NCBI GenBank assembly: GCA_041392805.1 | Contig: JAWKLJ010000002.1 | Location: forward strand, 1,131,001 to 1,195,000 | DNA from: Saprospiraceae bacterium | GTDB taxonomy: Bacteria > Bacteroidota > Bacteroidia > Chitinophagales > Saprospiraceae | Reading direction: 5' to 3' | Length of the DNA stretch: 64,000 nt | Shown here: positions 28,643 through 38,215 of the stretch, piece by piece | Layout of the letters: each line of letters opens with the position of its first letter | How positions within the stretch are numbered: position 1 is the first letter of the stretch | Notes under the pieces: generated by a model | The model's database searches: none | What the model was told of the DNA's origin: nothing | What the model saw: the letters and a program-made list of their open reading frames with translations, nothing else | Made by a program: the position numbers and the translations under genes

Positions 28643-29281
28643 ATGAACCTTAAAACGATTAAATACAAAGATTACGAGAAAAACCTACCACAAGAAGGAA
28701 ATCATATATTGTGTCAACAAAGTCTAGAAACAATAATTGTATATCAAGCATTTAACCCACAAATAGCCGAATATGCAGTAAAACATCAAGAATTTGGAGG
28801 ATCAAATTATAGTTATGGGAGAATGAGTTGGATAAAGCCAAATTTTTTATGGATGATGTATAGATGTGGCTGGGCAAAAAAGGAAAATCAGAAGAGAGTG
28901 TTAGCCATAGAAATTCAAAAGAAAGATTTTGAGAAGATATTGAAAGAAGCAGTTCATTCATCCTATCAAGCCAAAATATATGATACACGAGAAGATTGGC
29001 AAGAAGCATTAAAGAATTCCGAAGTTAGAATACAATGGGATCCAGATCATGATCCGAAGGGAGAAAAATTAAAAAGAAGGGCAATCCAGTTAGGGATGAG
29101 AGGAGAAATATTGGATAAATTCGGAAAAGAGTGGATAGTTAAAATAGAAGATATTACAGAATTTGTTAAAAATGAGGGAAAAAAAGTTGAATTAAATGAA
29201 TTGGATGAGTTAGATGTGATGAATGAAGAAAAGTATGAATTGGAATCAGCAGAATTGCGGAAGAAATTGTTAATAGATTGA
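28643..29281 (+). CDS. DUF4291 family protein (cassette C1)
   Basis: The product is 212 residues from the ATG at 28643; a TTG at 28622 would add seven. It matches the DUF4291 pattern: KYxDYEKNLPQEGNHILCQQ, IVVYQAFNP-like IIVYQAFNPQIAEYAV, FGGSNYSYGRMSWIKPNFLWMMYRCGW and VHSSYQAK. The family is widespread and uncharacterised. It is the first cassette after attI, the position from which integron genes are best expressed and the most recently captured. Confidence 0.75.
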   Translation: MNLKTIKYKDYEKNLPQEGNHILCQQSLETIIVYQAFNPQIAEYAVKHQEFGGSNYSYGRMSWIKPNFLWMMYRCGWAKKENQKRVLAIEIQKKDFEKILKEAVHSSYQAKIYDTREDWQEALKNSEVRIQWDPDHDPKGEKLKRRAIQLGMRGEILDKFGKEWIVKIEDITEFVKNEGKKVELNELDELDVMNEEKYELESAELRKKLLID

Positions 29282-29343
29282 TTAGCAATAAGAATTCAGT
29301 GAACAATCATTAAAAGACTGAATCGATTCAAAAAAGGAACGGT

Positions 29344-29409
29344 GCATAACAGAGCCTAGCCGCCAAGCTGCCCTAAACGGGCAGCCTGCGGCTAGGCGGA
29401 ACGTTGGCG
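29344..29409 (+). other. attC site of C1 (beta type)
   Basis: Left box GCATAAC, right box GTTGGCG. The arms GCCTAGCCGC and GCGGCTAGGC, then GCTGCCC and GGGCAGC, form an almost perfect palindrome with a CAA/CT internal loop. The same core is found after C10, C19, C24, C35 and C48. Confidence 0.85.
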
Positions 29410-29852
29410 GGCATTAAAATATATAAAAAAAAGAGTATCAACTTGCCCACAATGAAATCTTAGGTCTGGGAATCTCGTTTTTTTCGGAGCCTTTTGGGTT
29501 TCAGGCAAAGAGGGGGAACTCGCTCGAGGAACGCGCGAAGCGCCCGTACAATGTGCAGGAACTTTAGCTACCAACACGTTGACGGATCCCTACCGACACG
29601 TTGACCGATCTCCCCAAGCAGATCTTATGTTCGTGTGGAGACTTTGACAGCCAGGAATGGTTAACCAACACATTTTGGAATTCATATAATATGCCGTAAC
29701 TTGCTAATAGAATCGATAGAACCGGTTGTCGAGAGATCAGAAAAATTCATTAAGGAGATTCTAATTTGAGGAAAAATTGAAAAAGGAACGCCCGCCAACA
29801 TGGCATACATCGGTCATGCTCCCTAACGGTCGCACGCCGTGTATGCTGGACG
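29404..29852 (+). repeat. RC cassette 1 (C2), 449-bp non-coding cassette, type A
   Basis: Description of the RC unit: it starts TTGGCGGGCATTAAAATATA, has a G+C-rich patch with GCGCGAAGCGC, a direct repeat of ACACGTTGACCGA 23 bases apart, a variable hairpin (type A GATCT-loop-AGATC, type B GACT-loop-AGGTC), GGTTAACC, and an attC whose arms are GCATACA and TGTATGC. Short frames on both strands are broken by indels between copies, so it is best read as non-coding: an RNA gene, a regulatory cassette or a selfish cassette. In this copy the left end is intact and the attC spans 29793-29858. Confidence 0.85.
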
Positions 29853-30296
29853 TTGGCGGTCATTAAAATATATAAAAAAAGAGCATCAACTTGCCCACAA
29901 TGAAATCTTAGGTCTGGGAATCTCGTTTTTTTCGGAGCCTTTTGGGTTTCAGGCAAAGAGGGGAACTCGCTCGGGAACGCGCGAAGCGCCCGTACAAAGA
30001 GCAGGAACTTTAGCTACCAACACATTGACCGATCCCTACCGACACGTTGACCGATCTCCCCAAGCAGATCTTATGTTCGTGTGGAGACTTTGACAGACAG
30101 GAATGGTTAACCAAGACATTTTGGAATTCATATAATATGCCGTAACTTGCTAATAGAATCGATAGAATCGGTTGTCGAGAGATCAGAAAAATTCATTAAG
30201 GAGATTCTAATTTGAGGAAAAATTGAAAAAACGCCCGCCAACAGGGCATACATCGGTCATGCTCCCTAACGGTCGCACGCCGTGTATGCTAGGACG
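29853..30296 (+). repeat. RC cassette 2 (C3), type A
   Basis: 444 bp. It starts TTGGCGGTC and has lost several G residues in the GAGGGG and CTCGGG runs, which breaks the minus-strand frame that C2 keeps. Confidence 0.85.
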
Positions 30297-30745
30297 TTGG
30301 CGGGCATTAAAATATATAAAAAAAAGAGCATCAACTTGCCCACAATGAAATCTTAGGTCTGGGAATCTCGTTTTTTTCGGAGCCTTTTGGGGTTCAGGCA
30401 AAGAGGGGGAACTCGCTCGGGGAACGCGCGAAGCGCCCGTACAATGTGCAGGAACTTTAGCTACCAACACGTTGACCGATCCCTATCGACACGTTGACCG
30501 ACTCATGCAAACAGGTCTTGTGCCCATGTGGATATTTCGACAGACAGGAATGGTTAACCAAGACATTTTGGAATTCATATAATATGACGTAACTTGCTAA
30601 TAGAATCGATAGAATCGGTTGTCGAGAGATCAGAAAAATTCATTAAGGAGATTCTAATTTGAGGAAAAATTGAAAAAGGAACGCCCGCCAACATGGCATA
30701 CATCGGTCATGCTCCCTAACGGTCGCACGCCGTGTATGCTGGACG
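30297..30745 (+). repeat. RC cassette 3 (C4), type B
   Basis: 449 bp, with the GACTCATGCAAACAGGTC version of the variable hairpin. It directly precedes the gene cassette C5. Confidence 0.85.
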
Positions 30746-30783
30746 TTCTGCTCAATTAAAAAAGAAAAAAATACAGATTACAA

Positions 30784-31461
30784 ATGATGACCCAATTGCT
30801 AAATAGAACCAATGAAAAAGATTTTTACGACAATTGGAATTTAAAATTAGAATCAGTTAATGGAAAGATTGAATCTTATCAAAAGAATAATTTTATAATC
30901 AATATCTATATTGAAAACGAAAACGAACCTGAAAATAAAAACCGAGAAGATTGGCAAATAATAGCACATCAAGCAATTGAAGTAAAAAATATATTCAGTC
31001 CAAATTATCTTCCTTACATAAAATTGTCATTACTCGAAAATCATCCTTTACTATGGGAATTTAAATATGACATATTAGAATGTGAACTCTCGGGAACTTT
31101 AGAGAATCACTACGAATTCACAAGTAAATTGCATTGGCTTTACGAAAAAGAAACAGGAGGATTTATCGAATGGAAAAGAGATTTTTACGAATTGCAAAAT
31201 TTGATAAAAGGAAAAAAGAAAATTCCAATTTCGATGAATATGAAAACGTATAATTTCGTAAAAAGCTTAATAGATGATTTTGATTTAACTCTTGAAATAA
31301 TTACCGTTTCAAGTAATGAAGACAAGGGATATTTAAATAGACCAAATGCAAAAGTTTTAATCTTCGGAAATCCTGATATTAGCCCAAATAATTATAACTT
31401 AGGACAACCGTTTGTAATTGCAGATAAATTCACGGCAAATAAATTAATAAATAAAAACTGA
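30784..31461 (+). CDS. Hypothetical protein (cassette C5)
   Basis: A soluble protein of 225 residues, rich in Asn, Glu and Lys, with no signal peptide or membrane segment. A central stretch (REDWQIIAHQAIEVKNIFSPNYLPYIKLSLLENHPLLWEFKYD) alternates strand-like segments and aromatic residues. I do not recognise a family. The gene begins 38 bases into the cassette and stops just before the attC, so it fills the cassette. Its A+T content is clearly higher than that of the dcw genes. Confidence 0.7.
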   Translation: MMTQLLNRTNEKDFYDNWNLKLESVNGKIESYQKNNFIINIYIENENEPENKNREDWQIIAHQAIEVKNIFSPNYLPYIKLSLLENHPLLWEFKYDILECELSGTLENHYEFTSKLHWLYEKETGGFIEWKRDFYELQNLIKGKKKIPISMNMKTYNFVKSLIDDFDLTLEIITVSSNEDKGYLNRPNAKVLIFGNPDISPNNYNLGQPFVIADKFTANKLINKN

Positions 31462-31528
31462 GCAGAACAACGCATCCCTGCCAACCGCCCCTATGCGGGG
31501 CGGCTGACAGGGATGCAAAACGTTACCC
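31462..31528 (+). other. attC site of C5
   Basis: Left box GCAGAAC, right box GTTACCC. Arms GCATCCCTG and CAGGGATGC with inner CCGCCCC/GGGGCGG; this core is not shared with any other cassette in the window. Confidence 0.85.
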
Positions 31529-31562
31529 AACATTACTTGAAAAAAAATCGTAACTTTATAAA

Positions 31563-32591
31563 ATGGATAAAGATTTAACAACATCTGATTTACATAGAAA
31601 GAATATTCTTAACAATAATTACGCTTTGGGAATTATTTACAAAGAAGTTTCTTTTCCTGGTGTATTTTTTGAGAGTAAATATTGGTATACTAAGAAACAA
31701 GTGGCAGAGTTCTTTGAAATTGACGAGAGAACTATAGATAGATATATAGAAAGGAACAAATCGGAAATTGACGAATCTGGTTATGAAGTCCTAAGGTATA
31801 ACCGACTGAAAGAGTTTAAGATAGCCTATGTTAACGACATCAATGTCGCCGACATAGATGAATCATTACAAAAAGCACCCTCTCTTGGTGTGTTTACCTT
31901 TCGAGCATTTCTAAATATCGGAATGTTATTAACCGAAAGTGAAAAGGCTAAATTGCTAAGAGCATTTATTTTAGATATTGTAATTGATTCGATAAACCAG
32001 AAACTTGGAGGTAACACAAAATACATAAATCAACGAGAAGAAGAATTTTTGTCTAGTGCTATAAAGGAACATAATTATAGACAAGAGTTCACTAATGCTT
32101 TAGATAATTATGTCGAAGCAAATAAGTTTAAATATGCTCAACTAACAAATAAAGTATATAAAAGTATTTTCAAGGAAGACGCGAAAGAGTATAGACAAAT
32201 ACTCAAATTAAAAAATAAAGAAAGTGTTAGATCAACGATGTATTCAGAAGTACTAGATCTTATATCAAGTTATGAAAATGGATTTTCAGATTTTTTGAAA
32301 AAAGAATTTGAAAAAGAAAAAAGGAAACTAAGATTATCTGAAGCCAATGGTTTATTTGATCAATTTGAGACTCTGACAAACTCAATTTATGAACCATTAA
32401 GAGAAAGAGTACGGGGGTTGATGGCTAGTAGAGATATGGCTTTCAGAGATGCTTTACATGAAAAATTGAAAAATTATATTACTCATCTCACAGCAGAAGA
32501 GTTTGACAAATTTTTGGGAGAAAAAAGTATGGATTTAGAAAATCGTATTCTAAACAACATTGATGTATTCAAAAGATTAAAGAACAGATAA
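31563..32591 (+). CDS. RhuM-like DNA-binding protein, probable partner of a Doc toxin (cassette C6)
   Basis: A 342-residue protein whose N terminus (SKYWYTKKQVAEFFEIDERTIDRYIERNKSEI) is a helix-turn-helix of the kind found in RhuM/virulence-protein and KilA-like regulators. The next 60 residues (LGVFTFRAFLNIGMLLTESEKAKLLRAFILDIV) continue that similarity. The rest is helical and charged. The last codon overlaps the start of the downstream Fic/Doc gene (TAATG), which argues for one operon; DNA-binding antitoxin or regulator of the toxin is the natural inference. Confidence 0.6.
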   Translation: MDKDLTTSDLHRKNILNNNYALGIIYKEVSFPGVFFESKYWYTKKQVAEFFEIDERTIDRYIERNKSEIDESGYEVLRYNRLKEFKIAYVNDINVADIDESLQKAPSLGVFTFRAFLNIGMLLTESEKAKLLRAFILDIVIDSINQKLGGNTKYINQREEEFLSSAIKEHNYRQEFTNALDNYVEANKFKYAQLTNKVYKSIFKEDAKEYRQILKLKNKESVRSTMYSEVLDLISSYENGFSDFLKKEFEKEKRKLRLSEANGLFDQFETLTNSIYEPLRERVRGLMASRDMAFRDALHEKLKNYITHLTAEEFDKFLGEKSMDLENRILNNIDVFKRLKNR

Positions 32592-33025
32592 TGGATACAT
32601 GTATTTATTTTGATCTCGAACACGCAATTCGTACACACGATTTTATTATTGAAAATTCAGGAGGTAACCCTGGAATTATAGAGCTTGGAAAAGTTGAAAG
32701 TGTTTTAGAACATATACAAAATGACTTGTATTATCCCGAGTTTGAAGATAAATTAACTCATCTTGTTTTTTCTGTTAATAAATTCCACGCATTTAATGAT
32801 GGAAATAAAAGAACTTCAATTGCCCTTGGTGCATATTTATTGGAAATCAATGGCATTGAATACTGTATTGATAAATTTATTATTGAAATGGAGAATATAT
32901 CAGTATATGTTGCGGATAATAAAATTGATAAAGAATTACTACGAGAAATAATTGGCTCCATATTAATCGAAGAAGACTTCAATGAAGAATTAAAATTAAA
33001 GATTATAGATGCTTTAAGCGAATGA
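32591..33025 (+). CDS. Doc-like Fic-domain toxin (cassette C6)
   Basis: A 144-residue Fic/Doc protein. The catalytic loop is H66-AFNDGNKR74, which fits the HxFx(D/N)xNKR motif of Doc, a kinase that phosphorylates elongation factor Tu; larger Fic proteins with this motif are AMP-transferases. Size and the preceding helices (LEHAIRTHDFIIEN) match Doc. Toxin-antitoxin cassettes are common in large integrons and are thought to protect arrays from deletion. No small Phd antitoxin is seen; the 342-residue protein just upstream is the only candidate partner. Confidence 0.75.
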   Translation: MDTCIYFDLEHAIRTHDFIIENSGGNPGIIELGKVESVLEHIQNDLYYPEFEDKLTHLVFSVNKFHAFNDGNKRTSIALGAYLLEINGIEYCIDKFIIEMENISVYVADNKIDKELLREIIGSILIEEDFNEELKLKIIDALSE

Positions 33026-33033
33026 AAAACGTT

Positions 33034-33097
33034 GGGTAACAATGGCTATGACGTCAAGCCTCCTATCGTCGGCCTGCGCATAGCCGTGACGTTGGCG
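33034..33097 (+). other. attC site of C6
   Basis: Left box GGGTAAC, right box GTTGGCG. Outer arms GGCTATG and CATAGCC, inner GCC/GGC; core unique in this window. Confidence 0.8.
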
Positions 33098-33540
33098 GTC
33101 ATTAAAATATATAAAAAAAAGAGCATCAACTTGCCCACAATGAAATCTTAGGTCTGGGAATCTCGTTTTTTTCGGAGCCTTTTGGGTTTCAGGCAAAGAG
33201 GGGGAACTCGCACGGGGAACGCGCGAAGCGCCCGTACAAAGAGCAGGAACCTTAGCTACCAACACATTGACCGATCCCTACCGACACGTTGACCGATCTC
33301 CCCAAGCAGATCTTATGTTCGTGTGGAGACTTTGACAGACAGGAATGGTTAACCAAGACATTTGGGAATTCATATAATATGCCATAACTTGCTAATAGAA
33401 TCGATAGAACCGGTTGTCGAGAGATCAGAAAAATTCATTAAGGAGATTCTAATTTGAAGAAAAATTGAAAAAGGAACGCCCGCCAACATGGCATACATCG
33501 GTCATGCTCCCTAACGGTCGCACGCCGTGTATGCTGGACG
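33092..33540 (+). repeat. RC cassette 4 (C7), type A
   Basis: 449 bp, starting TTGGCGGTC. Copy-specific changes include ACTCGCACGG and one T missing from the ACATTTTGG run. Confidence 0.85.
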
Positions 33541-33725
33541 TTGGCGGGCATTAAAATATATAAAAAAAGAGCATCAACTTGCCCACAATGAAATCTTAGG
33601 TCTGGGAATCTCGTTTTTTTCGGAGCCTTTTGGGTTTCAGGCAAAGATGAGTAACTCGCTCGGGGAACGCGCGAAGCGCCCGTACAAAGAGCAGGAACTT
33701 CAGCTACCAACACGTTGACCGATCC

Positions 33726-35450
33726 GTAAGTTCAAACTGTTTTCATAACTGAATTACAAAGTCTTAAGCGGCCAGGTCCATTGCACTAGTGCTGTTCAAG
33801 ATTTGTTTGTTAGCCATATATTGACTTAGGAGCAAAGGGTGTCCGGTCTGAGTGTAGTGTTTGAGACTTTGTTTCATAAAGTCGAGGAAAGAAATTTTTC
33901 TTAGTTTGCAAGTGGTGTACAGGGATAAAAGGGTAGCATAAGCCTGAGCTCCTTGTGGGGATTTGCTGCCAAAAGAGACTTTTCTTTTGAGCACTCCAAT
34001 GCGAATCAGGTATTCCCCATAGTTATTATGGCAGGGCACTTCAGGGTGTTGAACAAAGGTCAAAATGCGGGGTTTCTGATGGTTGATTTTTTGATGATTT
34101 GCTTCAAAATATCATTAGGATTGGCCCAATTCAATAAATCATCGAGCCTCAGATGCAGTTTTGCCAGTCTGCGCTCAAAGACCTGTTGTCCTAATTGCTG
34201 CCTTTGGGTTTGAAGCCGCTCCCCATCCCTTAATATTCTTCTAAATTTAATATAAAACTTAAAGACACTTCGCAGCTTTGGAAATGCAGCATATAACTTC
34301 CTGATTTTTCTCAGTAAGTGGGCCATGCAACTTTGTTGATCGCAAATCAAAGACAGATATGCCCCCCAACCATCTACCACCAAGACTCCCATAAAAAATT
34401 CTCCCAATATTCTACGCACCACGTCTTTGCCTCTTGACTTATCTATGGTGTAAATAGCCGAGTCATGTGTACCAAAGACCCATAACCACCAATTTTTCCC
34501 TTGCACCCGCCAGCCAGTTTCATCAGCATGCAAAATCTTAGCCTGCTTGACATCTTTCAGAATTTCATCATACACCTCTTGCATAATCTGGGCTACTCTG
34601 ATTACCTGAGCACAAAGACCAGAGGTACTCATTTTTTGACCAAAAATGCTACTGAAATAAGTCGATATTCTGGTAAAAGGCAAACATAAACTGATCCAGA
34701 GGTAAATCAGGTGTACGGTTGTGTTCAGACCTATATCTGATTTGGGTAAGGCCAAATCTGTGCTCGCTGTACTTACCTTTTGACACTTTGAACAGTATTT
34801 CTTCTCTTGCAATACTTCGATTACTGCTACTTCCAGTGGCAATTCCGGTATATCTACTATGATTCTGCTTTTGCTACTCGATAAGGGTGCCACTTGGCTT
34901 AAGTCCTCCCCACAATTTCCGCACTGTTCTACCTTAGCCCTTTCCTCTCTCGTTACGGCTTTGGCTTTGGCTTGATTTCCAGACCCTTTTCTCCCTTTTT
35001 TACCCCTTCTTTTTTTTTCCCTTTTCCATCGTTGCCAACTCCCTTTTCTTCCCACTCTGCTTGCTTCGAACTGGGTTTATTGCTCTGCTTATTGACCGAT
35101 TCAACTTTGGACTTCAAGGTCTGGGCTTCTAAAGCTTGGATTTGTTCTCGCAAGGACGCATTTTCTTCTGCTATAGCCGTATAGCTCTTTCGCAATTGAT
35201 CTATCAGCTCTACCAACTTATTCTTTGGCAAACCCCTAAAAAAAGACAAGGTAGCTGATATGATAGATCCTATACTCATCGATTCCTTGATTGGTTTCTA
35301 ATTCTAAAACCGCTGATTTTTCACAAGTTTATCAACATTTTTTCAATATTCTTACCCCTGAACTCTTTTTTTAAATTAATTCATCCCCCAACATTTCTTT
35401 TCTCCTTTTTTCGTAACTTCATCCGGTCTCTGAAATCAGTTTGAACTTAC
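33726..35450 (-). mobile_element. IS66-family insertion sequence (ISBst12-like, transposase only)
   Basis: A 1725-bp element with terminal inverted repeats GTAAGTTCAAACTG, continuing as TTTTCA on the left and ATTTCA on the right when read inward. It is flanked by the 8-bp direct repeat ACCGATCC (33718-33725 and 35451-35458). Ends starting GTAA and an 8-bp duplication are diagnostic of IS66. Only a transposase is present, no tnpA or tnpB accessory genes. Confidence 0.92.
33764..35279 (-). pseudogene. IS66 transposase in three overlapping frames
   Basis: Three consecutive - strand segments make one IS66 transposase. 35279-34953 holds the coiled-coil N terminus (LVELIDQLRKSYTAIAEENASL). 35055-34060 holds the zinc motif (CGNCGED, CSKCQ) and the catalytic region with LHADETGW and VVDGWGAY. 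34063-33764 holds the end with HPEVPCHNNYGEYLIR, whose Glu completes the DDE triad. The first shift falls in a purine-rich tract containing nine A residues, the second at AAACCCC. Either the gene is decayed or it depends on frameshifting at these runs. Confidence 0.75.
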
Positions 35451-35721
35451 ACCGATCCCTACCGACACGTTGACCGACTCATGCAAACAGGCTTTGTGCC
35501 CATGTGGAGATTTCGACAGACAGGAATGGTTAACCAAGACATTTTGGAATTCATATAATATGCCGTAACTTGCTAATAGAATCGATAGAACCGGTTGTCG
35601 AGAGATCAGAAAAATTCATTAAGGAGATTCTAATTTGAGGAAAAATTGAAAAAGGAACGCCCGCCAACAGGGCATACATCGGTCATGCTCCCTAACGGTC
35701 GCACGCCGTGTATGCTGGACG

Positions 35722-36171
35722 TTGGCGGGCATTAACAATATATAAAAAAAAGAGCATCAACTTGCCCACAATGAAATCTTAGGTCTGGGAATCTCGTTTT
35801 TTTCGGAGCCTTTTGGGTTTCAGGCAAAGAGGGGGAACTCGCACGGGAACGCGCGAAGCGCCCGTACAAAGAGCAGGAACTTTAGCTACCAACACGTTGA
35901 CCGATCCCTACCGACACGTTGACCGATCTCCCCAAGCAGATCTTATGTTCGTGTGGAGACTTTGACAGACAGGAATGGTTAACCAAGACATTTTGGAATT
36001 CATATAATATGCAGTAACTTGCTAATAGAATCGATAGAATCGGTTGTCGAGCGATCAGAAAAATTCATTAAGGAGATTCTAATTTGAGGAAAAATTGAAA
36101 AAGGAACGCCCGCCAACAAGGCATACATCGGTCATGCTCCCTAACGGTCGCACGCCGTGTATGCTGGGACG
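35722..36171 (+). repeat. RC cassette 6 (C9), type A
   Basis: 450 bp, starting TTGGCGGGCATTAACAATATA, a variant 5' end shared with C49. It directly precedes gene cassette C10. Confidence 0.85.
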
Positions 36172-36190
36172 TTAGGCTTAATTAGAAAAA

Positions 36191-36913
36191 ATGAAAATCA
36201 CTCTAATTTTAATTTCAACAATAATAATAGTCCAAATGAGTTTTGCTCAATCTGAAAACCAAGATGACCCAGGAATAAAGAAGTGGAATGAAATCCTTCC
36301 TGAATTATATGATAAGATTCAACCAAATGGTGGAAAATTGAAACACAGTATAGATAAAGACTACATTACAGACGGATTAATTCAGGGAATTATCGTTGAA
36401 TTTAACGAAATGAATTTTGAATATAACGACCCTTTATATGGAGAAACAAACGCCAAAAATCATTTTCAAACGTATTTCACATTTAGTAGCTACGAAGCTA
36501 AAATGAAATTTAAAACGATTTTTGACTTAGAGGATAAGGAAATTTTTCTCGACCAAACCGAATCCCAAGGAGCATTTTCAAATTCATTTATTTTGGTAAT
36601 TCCTAAACTTAAATTTGGAAGAATTATCGACGGGAAGATTGATATTGAAGTAGAATACATTCTAACTAATGGTACAGGTCTAATTTCAGGTACTTTCGAA
36701 GAACATTCTACCCTTAAAGGAAAAATAAAAACAAAGTTGGATATTGCAGATTTGATAATTTCAATTCACAAAAAATATGGTAACGTTGAGGAAGTACTCA
36801 AACATATTCCTGAAAACGAATATCGGAAAAGTGAAGTTAAACCAGCAACTCACGCTAATGTGATTCCTAGTGATTACGATTTATATCAAATACCTGTAAG
36901 AAAAGAAAACTAA
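36191..36913 (+). CDS. Exported hypothetical protein (cassette C10)
   Basis: A 240-residue protein with a clear signal peptide (MKITLILISTIIIVQMSFAQ). The mature part has alternating strand-like segments (GLIQGIIVEFNEMNFEYND, NGTGLISGTFEEHSTLKGKIKTKLDIADLIISIHKKYG) without cysteines. The family is not recognised; it is expected in the periplasm. The start lies only 19 bases from the cassette boundary and the stop is just inside the attC left box, so the cassette is filled completely. Confidence 0.7.
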   Translation: MKITLILISTIIIVQMSFAQSENQDDPGIKKWNEILPELYDKIQPNGGKLKHSIDKDYITDGLIQGIIVEFNEMNFEYNDPLYGETNAKNHFQTYFTFSSYEAKMKFKTIFDLEDKEIFLDQTESQGAFSNSFILVIPKLKFGRIIDGKIDIEVEYILTNGTGLISGTFEEHSTLKGKIKTKLDIADLIISIHKKYGNVEEVLKHIPENEYRKSEVKPATHANVIPSDYDLYQIPVRKEN

Positions 36914-36979
36914 GCCTAACACAGCCTAGCCGCCAAGCTGCCCTAAACGGGCAGCCTGCGGCTAGGCGAGACGTTGCAT
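36914..36979 (+). other. attC site of C10 (beta type)
   Basis: Left box GCCTAAC, right box GTTGCAT. Same palindromic core as attC1 apart from the last bases of the right arm (GGCGAGAC instead of GGCGGAAC). Confidence 0.85.
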
Positions 36980-36997
36980 GCCATTAAAAAAAAATAG

Positions 36998-38065
36998 ATG
37001 ATAATCGAAGCTGGAAATATTGAAGAATTTTTTTTAAGAATTTTAGGTAAGAATGACCTTTTTGCTCATGACAAAACAGGGGCGATTAATAAGTTGAATA
37101 GCCTTTACCCTCAATATCAGATAGCGAATGAAATAGTTTTTAATGAAACAATAAAAATAATTGAGGAAACGCCACAAGAATTAATTGACTTGGTTCGCAA
37201 TTCAATTATTGACGCTAAAAGCCTCACCACGACGCTTGCAAATCGAGATAGTCTTTCAAAAAAAGAAAAGACGATTTCAGATAAAATGAAATTTATTTCA
37301 GTTGCCTATGAATTGGCTTCATTTTTCAGATTGGGAAGCTACTTGCTTGGTGAAAGAAAAGCTCCATTAGATTCTCTGCAAAGCCCACAAAAAATATTTA
37401 AAGGATATAAAAAAATTGGAGTAGACTTTAATACAGATAAATTAAGACAAATCAGAAATGCAACAAATCATAAATTCTCAATCAAAGGAAATTGGCTAAT
37501 TGATAAGGATGATACAAAAGTAATGGAAATTTCAGAGATTGATGAAATTTATAAGAAATTAGAAGATTGCTCTTCGTGGTATTTCAATTTTCTTATTTAT
37601 CATTCATATTTTATCCCGAAATTTGGGTTGATACTGTTGCACACAGGTTATTATGAAATAACAGAAAACAAAAAAGAGTATGATGACTACTATCAAGGAT
37701 TCAAACTTGTTGCTCCAGAGGTTTTTGAACGAAAAAAAGAAGAACCACCACCTAAACCAGTTGACAACAGCTTAATTGGAAGAGCCAAATCAAGATTAAA
37801 AGATATGCTCACGATTCGATTTACGACAACAATTAGACTTTCTAAAAACAAGTATCACAATAAGCCACTTTATCGTGAGAATCTGATGAAGATAGAAATT
37901 CACCTAAATCGACAGATTGACATTTTCAACCAACACCTAAAAGATATTCAGTCAAAATTAAATAACTCAGAAGATGTAAAAAGAATCTTGCAAACATTAG
38001 ATTGGGTAAACGATAAAAGGGCGAGTTGGGTTAATCGAATAAGACAAGAAAGAATAAAAAAATGA
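36998..38065 (+). CDS. Hypothetical protein with HEPN-like motif (cassette C11)
   Basis: A mostly helical cytoplasmic protein of 355 residues. RNATNH (in LRQIRNATNHKFS, about residues 150-162) fits the R-x4-H motif of HEPN domains, many of which are RNases in toxin or defence systems. The surrounding helices (AYELASFFRLGSYLLGE before, DEIYKKLEDCSSWYFNFLIYHS after) are arranged as expected for that fold. The C-terminal third (RLSKNKYHNKPLYRENLMKIEIHLNRQ) is basic. No nucleotidyltransferase partner is adjacent. HEPN membership is inference from the motif alone. Confidence 0.6.
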   Translation: MIIEAGNIEEFFLRILGKNDLFAHDKTGAINKLNSLYPQYQIANEIVFNETIKIIEETPQELIDLVRNSIIDAKSLTTTLANRDSLSKKEKTISDKMKFISVAYELASFFRLGSYLLGERKAPLDSLQSPQKIFKGYKKIGVDFNTDKLRQIRNATNHKFSIKGNWLIDKDDTKVMEISEIDEIYKKLEDCSSWYFNFLIYHSYFIPKFGLILLHTGYYEITENKKEYDDYYQGFKLVAPEVFERKKEEPPPKPVDNSLIGRAKSRLKDMLTIRFTTTIRLSKNKYHNKPLYRENLMKIEIHLNRQIDIFNQHLKDIQSKLNNSEDVKRILQTLDWVNDKRASWVNRIRQERIKK

Positions 38066-38072
38066 AAACGGC

Positions 38073-38138
38073 ATGCAACAAGGCATACATCGGTCATGCT
38101 CCCTAACGGTCGCACGCCGTGTATGCTGGACGTTGTGC
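38073..38138 (+). other. attC site of C11 (RC type)
   Basis: Left box ATGCAAC, right box GTTGTGC. Between the boxes the sequence is the same as in the RC cassettes, so an unrelated gene carries the RC attC core. Confidence 0.85.
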
Positions 38139-38215
38139 GTCAGCAAAAAAATATGAGTGTCATTCTAGATAAATAAATTAAAGGAATGAATCTATTCAAA
38201 ATCCATCGATAATTA

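Larger units (their letters stand above)
33541..35721 (+). repeat. RC cassette 5 (C8), type B, interrupted by IS66
   Basis: Without the IS and one copy of its 8-bp target duplication the cassette is 448 bp. The insertion point is in the first half of the ACACGTTGACCGA direct-repeat region. The left part has the copy-specific sequence AAGATGAGTAACTCG. Confidence 0.85.

Noticed and set aside
29839..30093. Plus-strand frames starting MYAGRW inside RC attC sites
   Set aside because: They start in an attC palindrome and run out of frame with variable A and G runs. They also falsely extend the C26 and C48 genes upstream.
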